Shown here: positions 61,545-64,000 of the stretch, in pieces
How positions within the stretch are numbered: the first letter of the stretch is position 1
How the letters are laid out: every line of letters begins with the position of its first letter
Origin: Selaginella tamariscina
Lineage: Eukaryota; Streptophyta; Lycopodiopsida; Selaginellales; Selaginellaceae
Length of the DNA: 64,000 nt
Direction: 5' to 3'
Assembly: GCA_003024785.1 (NCBI GenBank)
Contig: PUQB01000136.1
Coordinates: forward strand, 372,001-436,000
Notes under the pieces: model-generated
The model's database searches: none
Seen by the model: the letters and a program-made list of their open reading frames with translations, nothing else
What the model was told of the DNA's origin: nothing
Position numbers and translations under genes: made by a program

Positions 61545-62449
61545 ATGTCCGAGCATGCTCTTCATGAGCAAGTTGCTGCCCTCCAGCAGCAGCTCGAACA
61601 ACTACACCTGGAGAATGATCAGCTCCGACAGCGTGCGAATTCTCCAGAGCCAAAGATCAGCATGCCCGAAAAGTTCGATGGTACCCGATCGAAGTTCCGA
61701 GGTTTTCTCAATCAAGTTCGTCTGCGGATCGTGATGCAGCCGAGGCGCTACAGCACAGAACCCATTAAGGTTGGATTGATCGGGTCGCTGCTTTTGGTTC
61801 TGCTCTTTCATGGTTCTCAGCCTTGCTGGAGAACAATGATCCGATCCTTGGGAATTTTGACGAGTTTGTGGAACGGTTCACGGCGATGTTCAGTGACGTG
61901 GATCGTGAGAGTGCTGCCATCACCAAACTCCGTCAGCTTCACCAAGGGGGTATGTCGGTAGCAGAGTACGCATCGAAGTTTCAACTTCTTGCTTGTGATG
62001 TCACATGGGGAGATCGTGCTCTCAAGGAGGTTTTCCGGTCGGGGTTGCAGGACGAGGTCAAAGACATGTTGCTGAATTTTGCGGTTCCGGAAACCCTCAC
62101 CAGCATGATCGAGTTGGCAATTCGTTGTGACAACCGGTTGATCGAGCGGAAACAAGAACGTCGGCATCCTTCTTTCTTCTTGGTGCCGTCTTCTTCCATT
62201 TCTGCAGTCCCTGTTCCCTCATCTGCTGATTCATCATCTTCCTCAGTAGAACCATCCCCGATGGAATTAGGGCGATCACGCCGAGGCAAGCTTTTGCCAA
62301 CCGAACGTCAGAAGCGGATTCAGTACAAGCTTTGTTTGTACTGTGGGGACCCGTACCACAAGTTGGAGAATTGTCATCGACGTCCAAAACAAGCTCGTGA
62401 AGTGGCCCTTGCTGTGCTGCCGGGAAACGAGAAGATCCAGCCCGAATAG
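61545..62449 (+). CDS. gag: Gypsy Gag with CCHC knuckle
   Basis: Begins MSEHALHEQVAALQQQLEQL, a coiled coil, then MPEKFDGTRSKFRGFLNQVR. After a frameshift near 61790 it continues LENNDPILGNFDEFVERFTA and MSVAEYASKFQLLACDV. It ends with a zinc knuckle CLYCGDPYHKLENC (C-x2-C-x4-H-x4-C) and a TAG stop. The fold and wording match retrotransposon Gag of Tf1/sushi-like chromoviruses. Confidence 0.8.
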
Positions 62450-62550
62450 GAGCCGTCCGGCTGGATTGCCGTGGAACAACTCATGTTCCTCAAGGCTCTT
62501 CACTCATAACATCTTCCCTTCCTCATCTTGGATCCATTCCATCCACGAAG

Positions 62551-64000
62551 GTGTGCAAGCCGTTCCATGTTCCGGTGCAGCTGAAGACACCAGAGGTGGA
62601 GTTCTCTGGTAAAGCTTTGGTGGATAGCGGAGCGAACGCAAATTTCATCGACAAGAATTTTGCTGTCAGGCACGGGATCCGTCTACATCCTTTGAAGACT
62701 CCTGGTTCTGTACGGGTCGTTGATGGACGAGATATCAAATCTGGAGCGGTAATAAATGACACGGAGTTCGTTGAGGTCGTTGCTTGCGGTGCTGTGTGCA
62801 ACATCTCCTTCAGTGTTGTTTCTATTCCAGACTCTACGATTATCCTTGGTTTGCCGTGGATCGAGTTGGTGGATCCTGGTTGGAGAGAACGTTTCATGAA
62901 CAGTTTCCCAGCTGTTTCAACTCCAGCCACACTCTTTGATTCCGATCCTGTTCCAGTTCCTCCTCCACTTCGAGTCTCGCATATCACCTTGAAGCAGTTC
63001 AAGAAAGATAGCCGACATGACCCAGCATCCGTGTTCGCGATCAAAGTCTATCCCTGCTCTGCTAAGGATGTTTCTGTTCCTCCTGCCTTACCAAAGCAGT
63101 ATGCCGATTTCGCAGACGTCTTCGACAAAAAGAAAGCTTCTGCCTTGCCACCGCACCGTGAGTACGACTGTCCTATCGATCTCGTTGAGGGTAAGCAGCC
63201 GTCCTCCGGTCCCATTTACGGTCTCTCACCAACAGAGTTGGAGACATTGAGGAGAATCTTGTCACCGGATTTATCCGTCATTCGCGATCACCGGCTGGTG
63301 CTCCAGTATTCTTTGTTTCCAAGAAGGATGGAAGTCTCCGGCTCGTGGTGGACTACCGAGATCTGAATAAGGTCACCATTCCAAACAAGTATCCTCTCCC
63401 GCTCGTCTCCGACATGCTCGAACGTCTTTCTGGTGCCCGGTACTTCACAAAGATCGATTTAAGAGGAGCGTACAATCTCATCCGAATTCGAGAAGGGGAC
63501 GAGTGGAAAACAGCTTTCCGTACACGCTACGGACATTTCGAGTACGTAGTAATGCCGTTCGGCCTGACAAATGCACCTGCTGTGTTCCAGCACATGGCTA
63601 ACGATATTTTCCGGGACTTCTTGGATTTGTTTGTCATCATGTACCTAGACGACATCCTGATATTTTCCAAGACTCGAGAAGAACACGAACGGCATGTACG
63701 GTTAGTCTTGGAGAGGCTCCGGAAGCACCACTTGTTTGCCAAGTTGGAGAAGTGCTCTTTCAGTCAGCAGTCTGTCGAGTTCCTGGGGTACATCATTTCA
63801 GCTGAAGGTGTTCACATGGATCCTGCAAAAGTCCGGACTGTATTGGAGTGGGAGAGACCATCAAATGTTCGTGATGTTCGATGTTTCCTCGGGTTTGCGA
63901 ACTTCTATCGACGTTTCGTTCGGGATTTCTCCAAGATTGCATTGCCATTGACGAAGTTGACTGGCAAGGATGTTCCATTTGTCTGGTCCTCTGAGGCTGA
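62551..64000 (+). CDS. pol: Gypsy Pol: protease and reverse transcriptase (runs off window)
   Basis: The aspartic protease shows [13 protein letters not shown] and IILGLPW. The linker ends in [13 protein letters not shown]. After a frameshift near 63262 the RT reads [53 protein letters not shown], the catalytic [10 protein letters not shown] and [18 protein letters not shown]. The [20 protein letters not shown] wording is close to fungal and vertebrate sushi-type chromoviruses. The YLDD box is intact. The reading frame stays open to the end. Confidence 0.88.

Larger units (their letters stand above)
61080..64000 (+). mobile_element. Ty3/gypsy LTR retrotransposon, 5' part
   Basis: A putative 5' LTR ends near 61380 (TATA-like atatataaacaggg at 61210, polyA-like aatacaatc). 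A pyrimidine-rich leader follows (61437-61542), then gag, protease and RT up to the window end. RNase H, integrase and 3' LTR are outside. The LTR left border was not determined. Confidence 0.8.

Overview
The window is nuclear DNA of a land plant. It holds spliced, plant-type genes: a TKI1/Cramped SANT protein, a DUF688 protein, DEAD-box helicase RH16, the U5 GTPase Snu114, a plant pterin dehydratase fragment and a MutL PMS exon. Their GT-AG introns are AT-rich, and plant telo-box-like motifs lie near several starts. An IQUB-like gene at 3.1-5.6 kb belongs to a ciliary/flagellar protein family, so a plant with motile sperm (bryophyte, lycophyte or fern grade) is the best guess. A gypsy element of fungal-like chromovirus appearance fits that but does not prove it. 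Intergenic DNA is very AT-rich, and TA, CA/GT and GA microsatellites crowd the introns. Almost every conserved gene carries single-base homopolymer indels inside otherwise intact exons, which looks like residual long-read error more than gene death.

Layout. From 0 to 16.3 kb lie five genes: an unrecognised gene (-), IQUB-like (-), TKI1-like (-), RH16-like (+) and DUF688 (-). From 16.3 to 20.6 kb is AT-rich intergenic DNA. The Snu114/EFTUD2 gene (+, 19 exons) spans 20.65-26.4 kb. From 26.5 to 32.8 kb is intergenic DNA that was later duplicated, ending beside a truncated pterin dehydratase fragment. From 34.5 to 42.1 kb lie a broken LRR-receptor pseudogene, an unrecognised decayed plant gene cluster and a compact GC-rich MITE. 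From 42.39 to 57.8 kb is a rearranged second copy of the Snu114 region: promoter plus exons 1-3 inverted, joined to a direct copy of the downstream intergenic DNA. That copy is split by a mobile element of about 8 kb. The window ends with a PMS1 first exon, a Ty1/copia remnant, a complex tandem array seeded from that remnant, and the 5' part of a Ty3/gypsy element that runs off the end.

The most notable object is the transposon at 48.67-56.63 kb. It has a 12-bp target repeat and an empty site preserved in the other duplicate copy. On the right it encodes a Mutator-like transposase with a C-terminal SWIM finger. Divergently, on the left, it encodes a six-exon protein that joins a basic NLS region, a ParB-like domain and a permuted (beta-type order) N4/N6 amino-DNA-methyltransferase. 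Between the two genes is a tandem array of perfect 16-bp palindromes (AGTCGGCATGCCGACT, about 39-bp spacing), and half sites recur near both ends. I infer a self-marking or anti-silencing cargo system in which the ParB-methyltransferase reads or modifies the palindrome array. This is a hypothesis drawn from architecture only.
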